This document shows, one piece after another, positions 1-7,497 of a stretch of DNA of 64,000 bases. Below the pieces are notes generated by a model. It was given only the letters and a program-made list of their open reading frames with translations, was not told the origin of the DNA and made no database searches. The stretch spans positions 124,001-188,000 of the forward strand of contig CAJMPW010000003.1 in assembly GCA_905215475.1 (NCBI GenBank), in the 5' to 3' direction. A program made the position numbers and the translations under genes. The stretch comes from CAG-103 sp905215475 (GTDB lineage: Bacteria; Bacillota; Clostridia; Oscillospirales; Oscillospiraceae). The stretch's first letter is position 1; each line of letters opens with the position of its first letter.

Positions 1-621
1 GGTGGTTCAAAGCCATATATCCGCACAAAATTCCCAGAAGATTTTGTACCAGATAGCGGCATGACTGAGGAGAAGTCTGTGGTATATGAACTGGTCAAGA
101 CGGACTTACTTGCTGATATGAAAGACCGCCTTGTGATTGACTGGGGCAAGGGAACGATCAATTGGTGTCAGAACGGAACAACAGAGAAGGAATTGTTGGA
201 AATCCGCCCTGCCGTGTCTGAAATCAGCTTTACCAGCTATGACAGGGTATTGCTGTCTTTTGAGACGCTCCACAAAATTGTTTACAACAAAGCAGCATAC
301 AAAGAGTGGGAGGAAAAGCTGTCTGCTGTGGCCGGGGTATATCTCATTACGGATACCAAGACGGGCAAGCACTACGTTGGCTCCGCCAGCGGTGAGCAGG
401 GCGGCATCTGGGGCCGATGGAGTGAGTATGCCCGGACAAAACACGGTGGCAATAAGCGTCTTAAGGAGCTTATCGCCGCCGATGCTGACTATTGCAATAA
501 TTTCCAGTATTCCATTTTGGAGGTATTTCCCATCAAGAGGGATAAGCATGAGGTATTGGAGTACGAGCAGTTGTATAAGAAAAAGCTGTGGTCGATTCAG
601 TTTGGGTTAAATGATAATTAA
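1..621 (+). CDS. GIY-YIG nuclease-domain protein (5' partial)
   Basis: The reading frame is open from base 1, so the gene starts outside the window; an internal ATG at 61 is not the true start. The C-terminal half carries a GIY-YIG nuclease domain: counting from the ATG at 61, GVY lies at about residue 92, YVG at about 105, and the following GRW arginine at about 119. Such domains cleave DNA in homing endonucleases, restriction enzymes and phage-type proteins. The N-terminal part is not recognised. The gene and its 3' flank are visibly richer in A/T than everything to the right, which fits a transferred element ending before the terminator at 752. Substrate unknown. Confidence 0.75.
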   Translation, partial: GGSKPYIRTKFPEDFVPDSGMTEEKSVVYELVKTDLLADMKDRLVIDWGKGTINWCQNGTTEKELLEIRPAVSEISFTSYDRVLLSFETLHKIVYNKAAYKEWEEKLSAVAGVYLITDTKTGKHYVGSASGEQGGIWGRWSEYARTKHGGNKRLKELIAADADYCNNFQYSILEVFPIKRDKHEVLEYEQLYKKKLWSIQFGLNDN

Positions 622-751
622 AATGGGTTGATATTATCTCTTCATTTGGGTATACTTTCAGTGTATAGATAGTTAACAGTTACATTTAGCAAAAGCCCTC
701 CTGCAAAACACCACAAGTTCTTATTTGGCCCGCCCAGGTCCACCATTGCAG
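622..751. other. AT-rich non-coding flank
   Basis: No reading frame or RNA recognised. The composition matches the preceding GIY-YIG gene rather than the GC-rich DNA to the right, so the boundary of an acquired segment probably lies near 720-750. Confidence 0.4.
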
Positions 752-787
752 AGCCAGACGAACCATGCCGGTTCGTCTGGCTTTTTT
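752..787 (+). terminator. Rho-independent terminator
   Basis: A 13-bp perfect stem (AGCCAGACGAACC with its complement) with a 4-base loop is followed by a run of T. It would end transcription of the GIY-YIG gene. Confidence 0.85.
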
Positions 788-955
788 ATGCTCGAAGGTC
801 TGCACGGTCAGTGGTATTTTCGCGCTGTCCGATCCGGATCACGCCGCCCGGTGGGCTTTTTCGCGCAAGGCGAAACCAAGCTGCGTATTTTTCGTCTGAA
901 TGTACAAGACTCTGTATGGGGCGCGGCGGCAGAATTAAGACTAATTCAGGTGTCA
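788..955. other. Intergenic stretch, nothing recognised
   Basis: Both strands carry only short frames without convincing ribosome sites or domain similarity. I see no RNA gene here. Confidence 0.3.
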
Positions 956-989
956 TTGACTGTTTTTTTCGCCCAGCCCCTGCTATAAT
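956..989 (+). promoter_or_regulatory. Probable sigma-A promoter, extended -10
   Basis: TATAAT at 984-989 is preceded by TG at the extended -10 position. The best -35 match, TTGACT at 956-961, is 22 bp away and probably too far, so the extended -10 would carry recognition. It precedes the acyltransferase operon. Confidence 0.6.
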
Positions 990-1028
990 GATGCCACAAA
1001 ACGAAGCATCTTTAGGAGAACGGAACAA

Positions 1029-1232
1029 ATGGCAGGTACAAAACCACGGATGACCAAACAGCATACACGCGCGGCAGCACTGCCGGGAAAGCCCTGCTTC
1101 CCGACCGGAGCGACGCGCTCCAAACGCCATCCGGACAGCGGCGCCGCAGGATCTGCAGGCGCTCTTTTCTGCGCCCGTGCGCTTGTGACACAAGCTGCCG
1201 CGGCGTGTAAATACGCGCAGGAGGGCTGCTGA
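1029..1232 (+). CDS. Possible small basic leader protein (67 aa)
   Basis: ATG at 1029 follows AGGAGA at 8-9 bases, and the frame ends one base before the ATG of the acyltransferase gene at 1234, so it looks like a first cistron. The product is Ala/Arg-rich with three Cys in the second half and no recognised domain or clear membrane segment. It may be a genuine small protein, a translated leader, or a chance frame in GC-rich DNA. The well-placed ribosome site and promoter argue for translation; composition argues against a conserved fold. Confidence 0.35.
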   Translation: MAGTKPRMTKQHTRAAALPGKPCFPTGATRSKRHPDSGAAGSAGALFCARALVTQAAAACKYAQEGC

Positions 1233-1233
1233 T

Positions 1234-2868
1234 ATGGAGCTTTCTTCTCTGCTGCTCGCAGGAAAAGGGAGCGCGCTGACCTCCTTCTTCTCGACGGCGT
1301 TTCTCGTCGTGTTCCTGCCGTTTTGTCTCGTGGCGTACAGTCTCGTGCCGCGGCGCGGGAAAAAATACTTCCTGCTCGCCGCCGACTGCGCTTTTTTCTG
1401 GCTGATCAGCGGCAAGCTGCTCGTATATCTGCTCCTGACAGCGCTTTCCATGCACTATTTCGGGCTGTGGCTGGACAAAATACAGTCGGAGACGAAGCTT
1501 CTGCTCGCGCAGACGGAAAAAGCCGAGCGCAAGACCGTGCGCAAGCGGCAGCAGGCCGTGCAGCACCGGATCCTTTTGCTGGCCGTCATTTTGCACATCG
1601 GCGTCCTGTTCGCGCTCAAGTATTCCGGCTTTGCCGCGACGAATGTCAACACGCTCCTTGCACACCTGCACATCCCCGTGCAGCTGGCGATCCCGAAGTA
1701 TGTGATGCCGATCGGCATCTCCTTTTTCACGCTGCAGGCGCTGTCCTACATCGTGGACGTGCAGCGCGGCATCACGAAAGCGGACACGAACCTGCTGCGC
1801 CTGACGCTGTTCATCAGCTTCTTCCCGCAGATCGTGGAAGGCCCGATCTGCCGCTACGACCAGACCGCACAGCAGCTCTGGGACGCAAAGCCGATCACCT
1901 ACGCGAACCTGACGCTCGGTCTGCAGCGCATCGCCTACGGCATGATGAAAAAGGTCGTCATCGCCGACCGGCTCAATCCGCTCGTGAGCAATGTCTTTAA
2001 TAACTACACCGACTTTGACGGCGGCGTGATCGCACTGGCTGCCGTGTGCTACACCGTGCAGCTGTACATGGACTTTTCGGGCTCGATGGACGCCGTCACC
2101 GGCACGGCACAGATCCTCGGCGTCACGATGCCGGAAAACTTCCGCCAGCCGTTTTTCTCCAAGACGATTTCGGAGTTCTGGAAGCGCTGGCACATCACGC
2201 TCGGCACCTGGTTCAAGGACTACGTGTTCTACCCGGTCGTCACGCTCAAGCCGCTGGAAAAGCTCACCTCCGCCGCCCGCAAACGCCTCGGCAATCACTA
2301 CGGGCCGCTGCTGGCGAGCGCCGTCGCACTCTTTTGCGTGTGGTTCTGCAACGGTCTCTGGCACGGCGCCGCGTGGAGCTATCTCTTTTTCGGTATGTAC
2401 CACTTCGTGCTGATCCTCATCGGCAACATCATCGCCCCGCCGGTGCGCGCCGTCAACGCGCGGCTGCACATCCGCGCCGAGAGCTTCCCGTACCGCCTGC
2501 TGCAGATGCTGCGCACGACGGTGCTGGTCATCATCGGCGAGCTGTTTTTCCGCGCAAACGGTCTGCGTGCGGGTATGCAGATGTTCCGCGCCATGGTCAC
2601 CGGATTCTCGCTGCCCGTCCTGGATGACGCACTCTTCAAGGCACTCGGCATTGACAAGTTCGACCTCATGATCGTCGCGGTGACGCTGCTGATCGTGTTC
2701 GTTGTGAGCGTGATCAACGAGCGCGGCAAGTCCGTGCGTGCGCTGCTGGCGCAGCGCCATGTCGCGGTGCGCTGGGCGGTCTTTTATGCGCTCATTTTGT
2801 TCATCATCGTTTTCGGAGCATACGGAAAGGGCTATGTCCCCGTTGACCCCATGTATGCACAGTTTTAG
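1234..2868 (+). CDS. MBOAT-family O-acyltransferase (AlgI/DltB-like)
   Basis: A 544-residue multi-spanning membrane protein of the MBOAT family, which moves acyl groups (usually acetyl) across the membrane onto extracytoplasmic polymers, as AlgI does for alginate and DltB for teichoic acid. The family hallmarks are seen: the GISFFTLQALSYIVD stretch near residues 161-175 and WHGAAW with the catalytic-type His at about residue 377, flanked by hydrophobic helices. AGGAGG sits just before the ATG. It is followed after 9 bases by an SGNH-like gene, the usual partner. The acceptor polymer cannot be read from sequence; a cell-wall or capsule polysaccharide is likely. Confidence 0.92.
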   Translation: MELSSLLLAGKGSALTSFFSTAFLVVFLPFCLVAYSLVPRRGKKYFLLAADCAFFWLISGKLLVYLLLTALSMHYFGLWLDKIQSETKLLLAQTEKAERKTVRKRQQAVQHRILLLAVILHIGVLFALKYSGFAATNVNTLLAHLHIPVQLAIPKYVMPIGISFFTLQALSYIVDVQRGITKADTNLLRLTLFISFFPQIVEGPICRYDQTAQQLWDAKPITYANLTLGLQRIAYGMMKKVVIADRLNPLVSNVFNNYTDFDGGVIALAAVCYTVQLYMDFSGSMDAVTGTAQILGVTMPENFRQPFFSKTISEFWKRWHITLGTWFKDYVFYPVVTLKPLEKLTSAARKRLGNHYGPLLASAVALFCVWFCNGLWHGAAWSYLFFGMYHFVLILIGNIIAPPVRAVNARLHIRAESFPYRLLQMLRTTVLVIIGELFFRANGLRAGMQMFRAMVTGFSLPVLDDALFKALGIDKFDLMIVAVTLLIVFVVSVINERGKSVRALLAQRHVAVRWAVFYALILFIIVFGAYGKGYVPVDPMYAQF

Positions 2869-2877
2869 GAGGCAAGC

Positions 2878-3846
2878 ATGTCCCGTTTTCTCAAACACAC
2901 ACTCAGAAGCGTCGTCTTTCTCACCGTGCTGGCGCTCTTGCTGACCGGAGTATCGCAGCTGCTGCGGCCCAAAAACAACTCCCGCGACGGCGGCATCCAC
3001 GACCCCGCCGCCAACGGCATCCTCGGTGAGCCGGAGCACACGATCGACCTGCTGATCCTCGGCGACAGCGAGAGCTATTCCGCCTTCATCCCGACGCAGC
3101 TGTGGCAGCAGCGCGGATACACGGCATACTGCTGCGGCACCTCGGGGCAGACGCTGTACTATTCGGAGGAGTTTCTGCACAAGGCATTCCAGACGCAGTC
3201 GCCGAAGGTCGTCATTCTGGAGACCAACGCGATCTTCCGCGGCTTTTCCTACGGCAGCGCGCTGCTCAGCGAGGCCGGGAAGTTCTTCCCGGTGTTCACC
3301 TATCACAACCGCTGGAAAACGCTGAAAACAAGCGACCTGACCCTGACCGTGGACTACAACCACATCGACAGCGCAAAGGGCTATCAGTTCACCGACGGCA
3401 CTGCGCCTGCGGACACGAGCAAGTATATGCAGGCATCGGATCAGCACGCGCCGATCCCCCGGCGCAACCGCGCCTATGTTGAGCGCATCAAGGCCTATTG
3501 CGACGAAAACGGCGCGCAGCTCCTGCTCGTCAGCACGCCCAGCACCGCCAACTGGAACATGGCGCGCCACAACAGCACACAGGCGCTCGCCGACCGGCTG
3601 GGCCTCCCCTTTCTTGACCTGAACATGACGCCCGAGCAGGTCGGCATCGACTGGAGCACGGACACGCGCGACCTCGGCGATCACCTGAATTATTTCGGCG
3701 CAAAAAAGGTCACGACCGCGCTCGGCGATCATCTGCTCAGCATGGGGCTGCTCTCGAGCCACAAGGACGATCCCGCCTACGCCGACTGGAACACGGAAGC
3801 GGACGCCTTCGACCAAACGGTTGCCGCCGCGCTCGCAAAAACATAA
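2878..3846 (+). CDS. SGNH/DltD-like extracytoplasmic acyl-transfer partner
   Basis: A 322-residue protein with one N-terminal membrane anchor (residues about 10-28) and an extracytoplasmic SGNH-like domain. GDSES at residues 62-66 is the nucleophile block, and DHLNYFG near residue 268 supplies the Asp-His pair. This architecture matches DltD and AlgJ/AlgX-like proteins that work with an MBOAT partner to place or remove acyl groups. It lies 9 bases after the MBOAT gene with AGGAGGCAAGC before the ATG, so the two are co-translated. It could act as esterase or transferase; sequence alone does not decide. Confidence 0.82.
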   Translation: MSRFLKHTLRSVVFLTVLALLLTGVSQLLRPKNNSRDGGIHDPAANGILGEPEHTIDLLILGDSESYSAFIPTQLWQQRGYTAYCCGTSGQTLYYSEEFLHKAFQTQSPKVVILETNAIFRGFSYGSALLSEAGKFFPVFTYHNRWKTLKTSDLTLTVDYNHIDSAKGYQFTDGTAPADTSKYMQASDQHAPIPRRNRAYVERIKAYCDENGAQLLLVSTPSTANWNMARHNSTQALADRLGLPFLDLNMTPEQVGIDWSTDTRDLGDHLNYFGAKKVTTALGDHLLSMGLLSSHKDDPAYADWNTEADAFDQTVAAALAKT

Positions 3847-3869
3847 CGGCAGCACCCGTTTCAGACAGA

Positions 3870-3907
3870 AAAAAACCTGCGGTTTCCGAGGAAACCGCAG
3901 GTTTTTT
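3870..3907. terminator. Bidirectional terminator
   Basis: AAAAAACCTGCGGTTTCC pairs with the following GGAAACCGCAGGTTTTTT, giving U-tracts on both strands between convergent genes. Confidence 0.9.
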
Positions 3908-3922
3908 CTTATTTGCCGCGCC

Positions 3923-6796
3923 TCACGCGCCGCCGTTTACACCGGAGAAGGTGCAGAACTTTCCGTCGTGCGCGTATTTGCGCAGGACGCCGGCCATGGC
4001 CGCAAGGTCGGCGGGCTTGGTCGCCAGAAGCTCATGCCGGGTCTTGGCCAGATCCTCCGGCGTTACACCCTTGAGCGCGCGCACGCACTGGCTCTCGCAC
4101 ACCCCGGCGGGATCGAGCAAGGGATCGGTCGTATTGACCGCGCCGATGATGATGTCGTCGAGCGGCATACCCTGCGCCGCGAAATTCTCGATGAAATCGG
4201 CAACGGTGGAAAACACCGCGCGCGTATTGTCGAGGTTCGGGTCACGGTAGGAGTAGCAGAAGATGTCGCCGCTGCGGCGCACATTCATGCCCGTGCCGTA
4301 AGCGCCGCCCTGCACACGCACCATGTTCCACAGGTAGCCGAAGCTCACGAGCGAAGACAGCACCGGGCACGCGCCGGAGTAGCTGCTGCCAAGGGCGTAG
4401 AGGTTATGTCCCAGCGCACAGAAGCCCACATCCGCCGGGATCTCGACCGCACAGGCGGCCGCGTCATAGCGCTTGTGCGCAGCCGTCTCGCCGGGCGCGC
4501 CCTGCGGCAGCGCGGCGATGAGCTGTGCAAGCACATCGGCATCGAGCGCGCCGGAATAGCCCGCGAAGAGGCGGCTCGTGACGAACACCTTTTCGGTGAG
4601 CGTGCGAAGCGCAGCGCTCACCTGCGTACCGTTTTGCGCAAAGCCGGCGGCCAGCGCCGCAAACCAGCGCACGAAGGTCTCGCCCTCGAGCGTCTCCTTG
4701 AGCGCAGCACCGGCTGAGAACGCCGACAGCGACTTGGTGACGGCGAAGGTATGGCCGTTCGAGATGAGCGACTGGCGCATGAAGTAGTCGTTTTGCATGA
4801 CGGTCTCGCCGATGCGGTCCGTCTCGTCGTAGCACCCCTGCGTGAGCAGCTCGCGCAGGAGCTGCACCGCCTCGGCCGCGTTTTCCTCGAGCATACTCGC
4901 CGACACGAGCAGGTACGGATGCACGTGCTCGGTGTCGCCCTGCTTCTGCAAGCAGTCCACACGCAAAAACAGCGAGCCCAGCAGCGCCTTGACGCGGTTT
5001 TGCAGCACGTCCGCAGGGCAGGTCTCCGTGCGCAGCTCGCCAAAGCAGGTGCTCAGCACGTTGAGCATACACAGCTCCTCGTCCGTGAGGTCGGAGACGT
5101 CAAAGTACAGGTTGAGGTACACGATGCCGTTCGTATCGCCCGAGACGTGCAGCGTCCGCACGCCGTTGACCTCGCCCGGCTGCGTCTGCACAGGGGTGAC
5201 CGTCTGCGGCACATCCTCAAGGCGCAGGTGCGGCAGGCTCATGAGTGCCTCCACGCTGTCCTCGCTCTGCTGCCACTGCTGCATCCGCCGGAAGGCCGCA
5301 TACGCCTCGCTGCGCTGATCGGCATCCCACGCGGCGGTGGCGGCGGCGAGCCGCTCGGCCTCGCGGCGGGCGTCATCCGCCCCCTTCGTGAGCGACGGCA
5401 GCACATAGAGAGTGCACAGGTCGCCGCTCGAGCCGAGCAGATCGGACAGCAGGCGCTCAAAATAGCCCGTATGGATCTTTTCGCGCAGAGCGTCGAACAC
5501 GGCGGCGTTGTCGATATACGCCATCGGGTCGCCGCCGTAGAGCCAGCTGTCAAACGCGCGGCAGGCAAGCTCCACGCCGTAGGGCTCGGTGATCTCGCGG
5601 TTGGTGAAGGCAAAGCGCTCGAGCGACGCCGAGAGCGCCTCGCGGTTGAGCCCGGCGGCGAGCATATCGCGCGTGACCTCCGCCGCAAGGGTCTTGACCT
5701 TGTCAAAGGCGTCCCTGGTCGTGTTGCGCACGATGAGCGCAGCGCTCGGCTGATAAATGCCGTCGGAGATCTCGAGCGTCACATCCTGCGCAAGACCGCG
5801 CTCGAGAAATGCGCGCTTGAGCGGTGCCTCGTTCGAGCCGGTGAGATAGTCCGAGAGGATCTTGGCTGCATAGACCGTCTCCACATCGTCATAGCGGCAC
5901 AGGAGCTTGGAGAGGCTCATGTGGCAGAGCGTCTCCTCGCCGGGCATCGCCTCATAGTACACCGTGGCCTCGCCCGTGCGGGGCTGCTGCACCGTGAAGT
6001 CGAAGTCCGGAGCGCGGTATGCATACTGCGACAGGTACTCCGCGTCGATATAGGCGAGCACGCGCTCGACGTCCATGTGGCCGTCAAGGAAGATGCGCGC
6101 GTTCGACGGGTGGTAAAAGCGCTTGTGCGCGGCGATGAACTGCGCATAGCTCAGCTCGGGGATGTGCTCCGGCTTGCCGCCGCTCGAAAACCCGTAGCAG
6201 GTGTCGGGATACAGCAGCCGGTCCGTCCCCTCGCCGATGACGCGCTCGACATCGGCATAGGCGCCCTTCATCTCGCTGAAGACAACGCCGTTGTAGTACG
6301 GCTGCGCCTGCTCGCTGTCAAATTCGTAGTGCCAGCCCTCCTGCATGAAGATCTCGGGCTTTTCGTAGATGTTCGGGCAGAACACGCCGTCGAGATACAC
6401 ACGCATGAGGTTGAACAGATCCTGCTCGCTGCGGCTGGAGACCGGGAAGATGGTCTTGTCGCTGTAGGTCATGGCATTGAGGAAGGTCTGCATCGAGCCC
6501 TGCAGCAGGGACACGAACGGCTCCTTGACAGGAAACCGCTTCGAGCCGTTGAGCACACTGTGCTCCAGGATGTGGAACACGCCGGTGTCATCCTCCGGCA
6601 GGGTCTTGAAGCCGATGCAGAAGGTCTTGTTCTCGTCGTCGCGGTCAAAGTACAGGAGCTCCGCTCCACACTTCTTGTGCCGCATGGTGTACAGCGTCGC
6701 CGCCTTGGAGGCGACGTACTGCTTCTTTTCCAGCTCGAAGCCGCAGCAGATATCGCCGGGCTGAGCGTCGGTAAGCTTCACATTTTCTCTGATCAT
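3923..6796 (-). CDS. M16C-family zinc metallopeptidase (presequence-protease-like)
   Basis: A 957-residue peptidase of the insulinase/PreP class, which degrades peptides in a closed chamber formed by two homologous halves. The inverted zinc motif HILEH lies at residues 75-79, followed by the family-typical LNGSKRFPVKEPF and, downstream, a SEMKG segment that should supply the distal zinc Glu. Length fits the M16C subfamily. The start at 6796 is chosen because GAGGG precedes that ATG and similarity begins there; the frame runs open upstream to 6937 without similarity. No signal peptide is seen, so it is probably cytoplasmic. Its stop faces the acyltransferase operon across a shared terminator. 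Confidence 0.93.
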   Translation of the reverse strand: MIRENVKLTDAQPGDICCGFELEKKQYVASKAATLYTMRHKKCGAELLYFDRDDENKTFCIGFKTLPEDDTGVFHILEHSVLNGSKRFPVKEPFVSLLQGSMQTFLNAMTYSDKTIFPVSSRSEQDLFNLMRVYLDGVFCPNIYEKPEIFMQEGWHYEFDSEQAQPYYNGVVFSEMKGAYADVERVIGEGTDRLLYPDTCYGFSSGGKPEHIPELSYAQFIAAHKRFYHPSNARIFLDGHMDVERVLAYIDAEYLSQYAYRAPDFDFTVQQPRTGEATVYYEAMPGEETLCHMSLSKLLCRYDDVETVYAAKILSDYLTGSNEAPLKRAFLERGLAQDVTLEISDGIYQPSAALIVRNTTRDAFDKVKTLAAEVTRDMLAAGLNREALSASLERFAFTNREITEPYGVELACRAFDSWLYGGDPMAYIDNAAVFDALREKIHTGYFERLLSDLLGSSGDLCTLYVLPSLTKGADDARREAERLAAATAAWDADQRSEAYAAFRRMQQWQQSEDSVEALMSLPHLRLEDVPQTVTPVQTQPGEVNGVRTLHVSGDTNGIVYLNLYFDVSDLTDEELCMLNVLSTCFGELRTETCPADVLQNRVKALLGSLFLRVDCLQKQGDTEHVHPYLLVSASMLEENAAEAVQLLRELLTQGCYDETDRIGETVMQNDYFMRQSLISNGHTFAVTKSLSAFSAGAALKETLEGETFVRWFAALAAGFAQNGTQVSAALRTLTEKVFVTSRLFAGYSGALDADVLAQLIAALPQGAPGETAAHKRYDAAACAVEIPADVGFCALGHNLYALGSSYSGACPVLSSLVSFGYLWNMVRVQGGAYGTGMNVRRSGDIFCYSYRDPNLDNTRAVFSTVADFIENFAAQGMPLDDIIIGAVNTTDPLLDPAGVCESQCVRALKGVTPEDLAKTRHELLATKPADLAAMAGVLRKYAHDGKFCTFSGVNGGA

Positions 6797-6812
6797 AGTT
6801 CCCTCGCTGACA

Positions 6813-7127
6813 TCAAAGTGATTTGCTGAACATTTGATAGTATGCATTGCTCGCGCGCAGCTCATCCGGCGTGCCGGCGGCTTCGACCGTGCCGTCGCGC
6901 ATGACGATGACGTAGTCGGCGCGTTTGGCCGCCTCATAGCTGTGCGCGATCATGACGGTCGTGCGGTCCTTCATGAGCCGGTCCATCGCCTCGGTGACGA
7001 GCGCGGTGCTCGTGACGTCGAGGTTGCTCGTCGCCTCGTCGAGCAGGAGGTAGTCTGCGCTGCGCAGCATGGCGCGCGCGATGCCAAACCCTTTCAAATG
7101 AAAATGATGCGTTTTGGCCTTTGCCAA
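6813..7127 (-). pseudogene. ABC exporter ATPase remnant (C-terminal part only)
   Basis: Only the end of an ABC ATPase is left: the tail of the signature helix (IARAML), Walker B with LLLDEATSNLD, the switch His in MIAHS and a typical VIVMRDGTVEAAGTPDEL ending. Walker A, Q-loop and the LSGGQ motif are gone; the first residues before IARAML are unrelated. It ends 16 bases before the M16 start, so an exporter gene probably once preceded the peptidase. A hairpin (7109-7132) sits at the truncation point. DEATSNLD is typical of fused exporter-type ABC proteins. Confidence 0.85.
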
Positions 7128-7272
7128 ACGCGTGACAAATGCAGCATTATTTTAACGCATTCTTTGCGCAATTTCAATAGTCGGGGGCCGCCCTCCGGCC
7201 GCCGTTTTCTGCACATTTCCATCAGGATCCTACAGAAACCGCATTTTTCGGGTCATTTTGCCGCCATGCACG

Positions 7273-7309
7273 AAAAAAGCTCCGGAAGCATGACCGCTTC
7301 CGGAGCTTC
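7273..7309 (-). terminator. Terminator of the feo operon
   Basis: AGCTCCGGAAGC and its exact complement enclose a 6-base loop; on the minus strand the stem is followed by TTTTTT. Confidence 0.9.
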
Positions 7310-7320
7310 GTTTGCATTTT

Positions 7321-7497
7321 TCACAACCTGCGCCTATTTTTCGGCTTGTGCGTGCACGCTCTGCCGCACTGCGCGCAGTTGCCGGTGCAGTTTCCGCCGC
7401 AGCAGCCGCCGCGCTTCATCGTGCGCCGCCAGACGCGCCACGCGATCACGGCGCACACCGCCACGATCGCCAGCAGGATATAGTCCGCCAGATGCAT
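7321..7497 (-). CDS. FeoB-associated Cys-rich membrane peptide
   Basis: A 58-residue protein starting at the ATG that overlaps the feoB stop by one base (TGATG). It has one N-terminal membrane helix (residues about 4-20), a WRRTMKRG boundary, then a Cys cluster GGCCGGNCTGNCAQCGRAC and a basic tail. Small proteins of this design follow feoB in many Firmicutes and are thought to act on iron or partner FeoB, though the mechanism is not known. The start is set by translational coupling; longer upstream extension would run inside feoB. Confidence 0.88.
   Translation of the reverse strand: MHLADYILLAIVAVCAVIAWRVWRRTMKRGGCCGGNCTGNCAQCGRACTHKPKNRRRL

Noticed and set aside
1012..3855. 947-codon open frame on the minus strand
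   Set aside because: It is the antisense shadow of the MBOAT and SGNH-like genes; composition is His/Arg/Val-rich without any domain.
6797..6937. Extended N-terminus of the M16 peptidase
   Set aside because: The extension overlaps the ABC remnant in another frame and has no similarity; ATG 6796 has a ribosome site.
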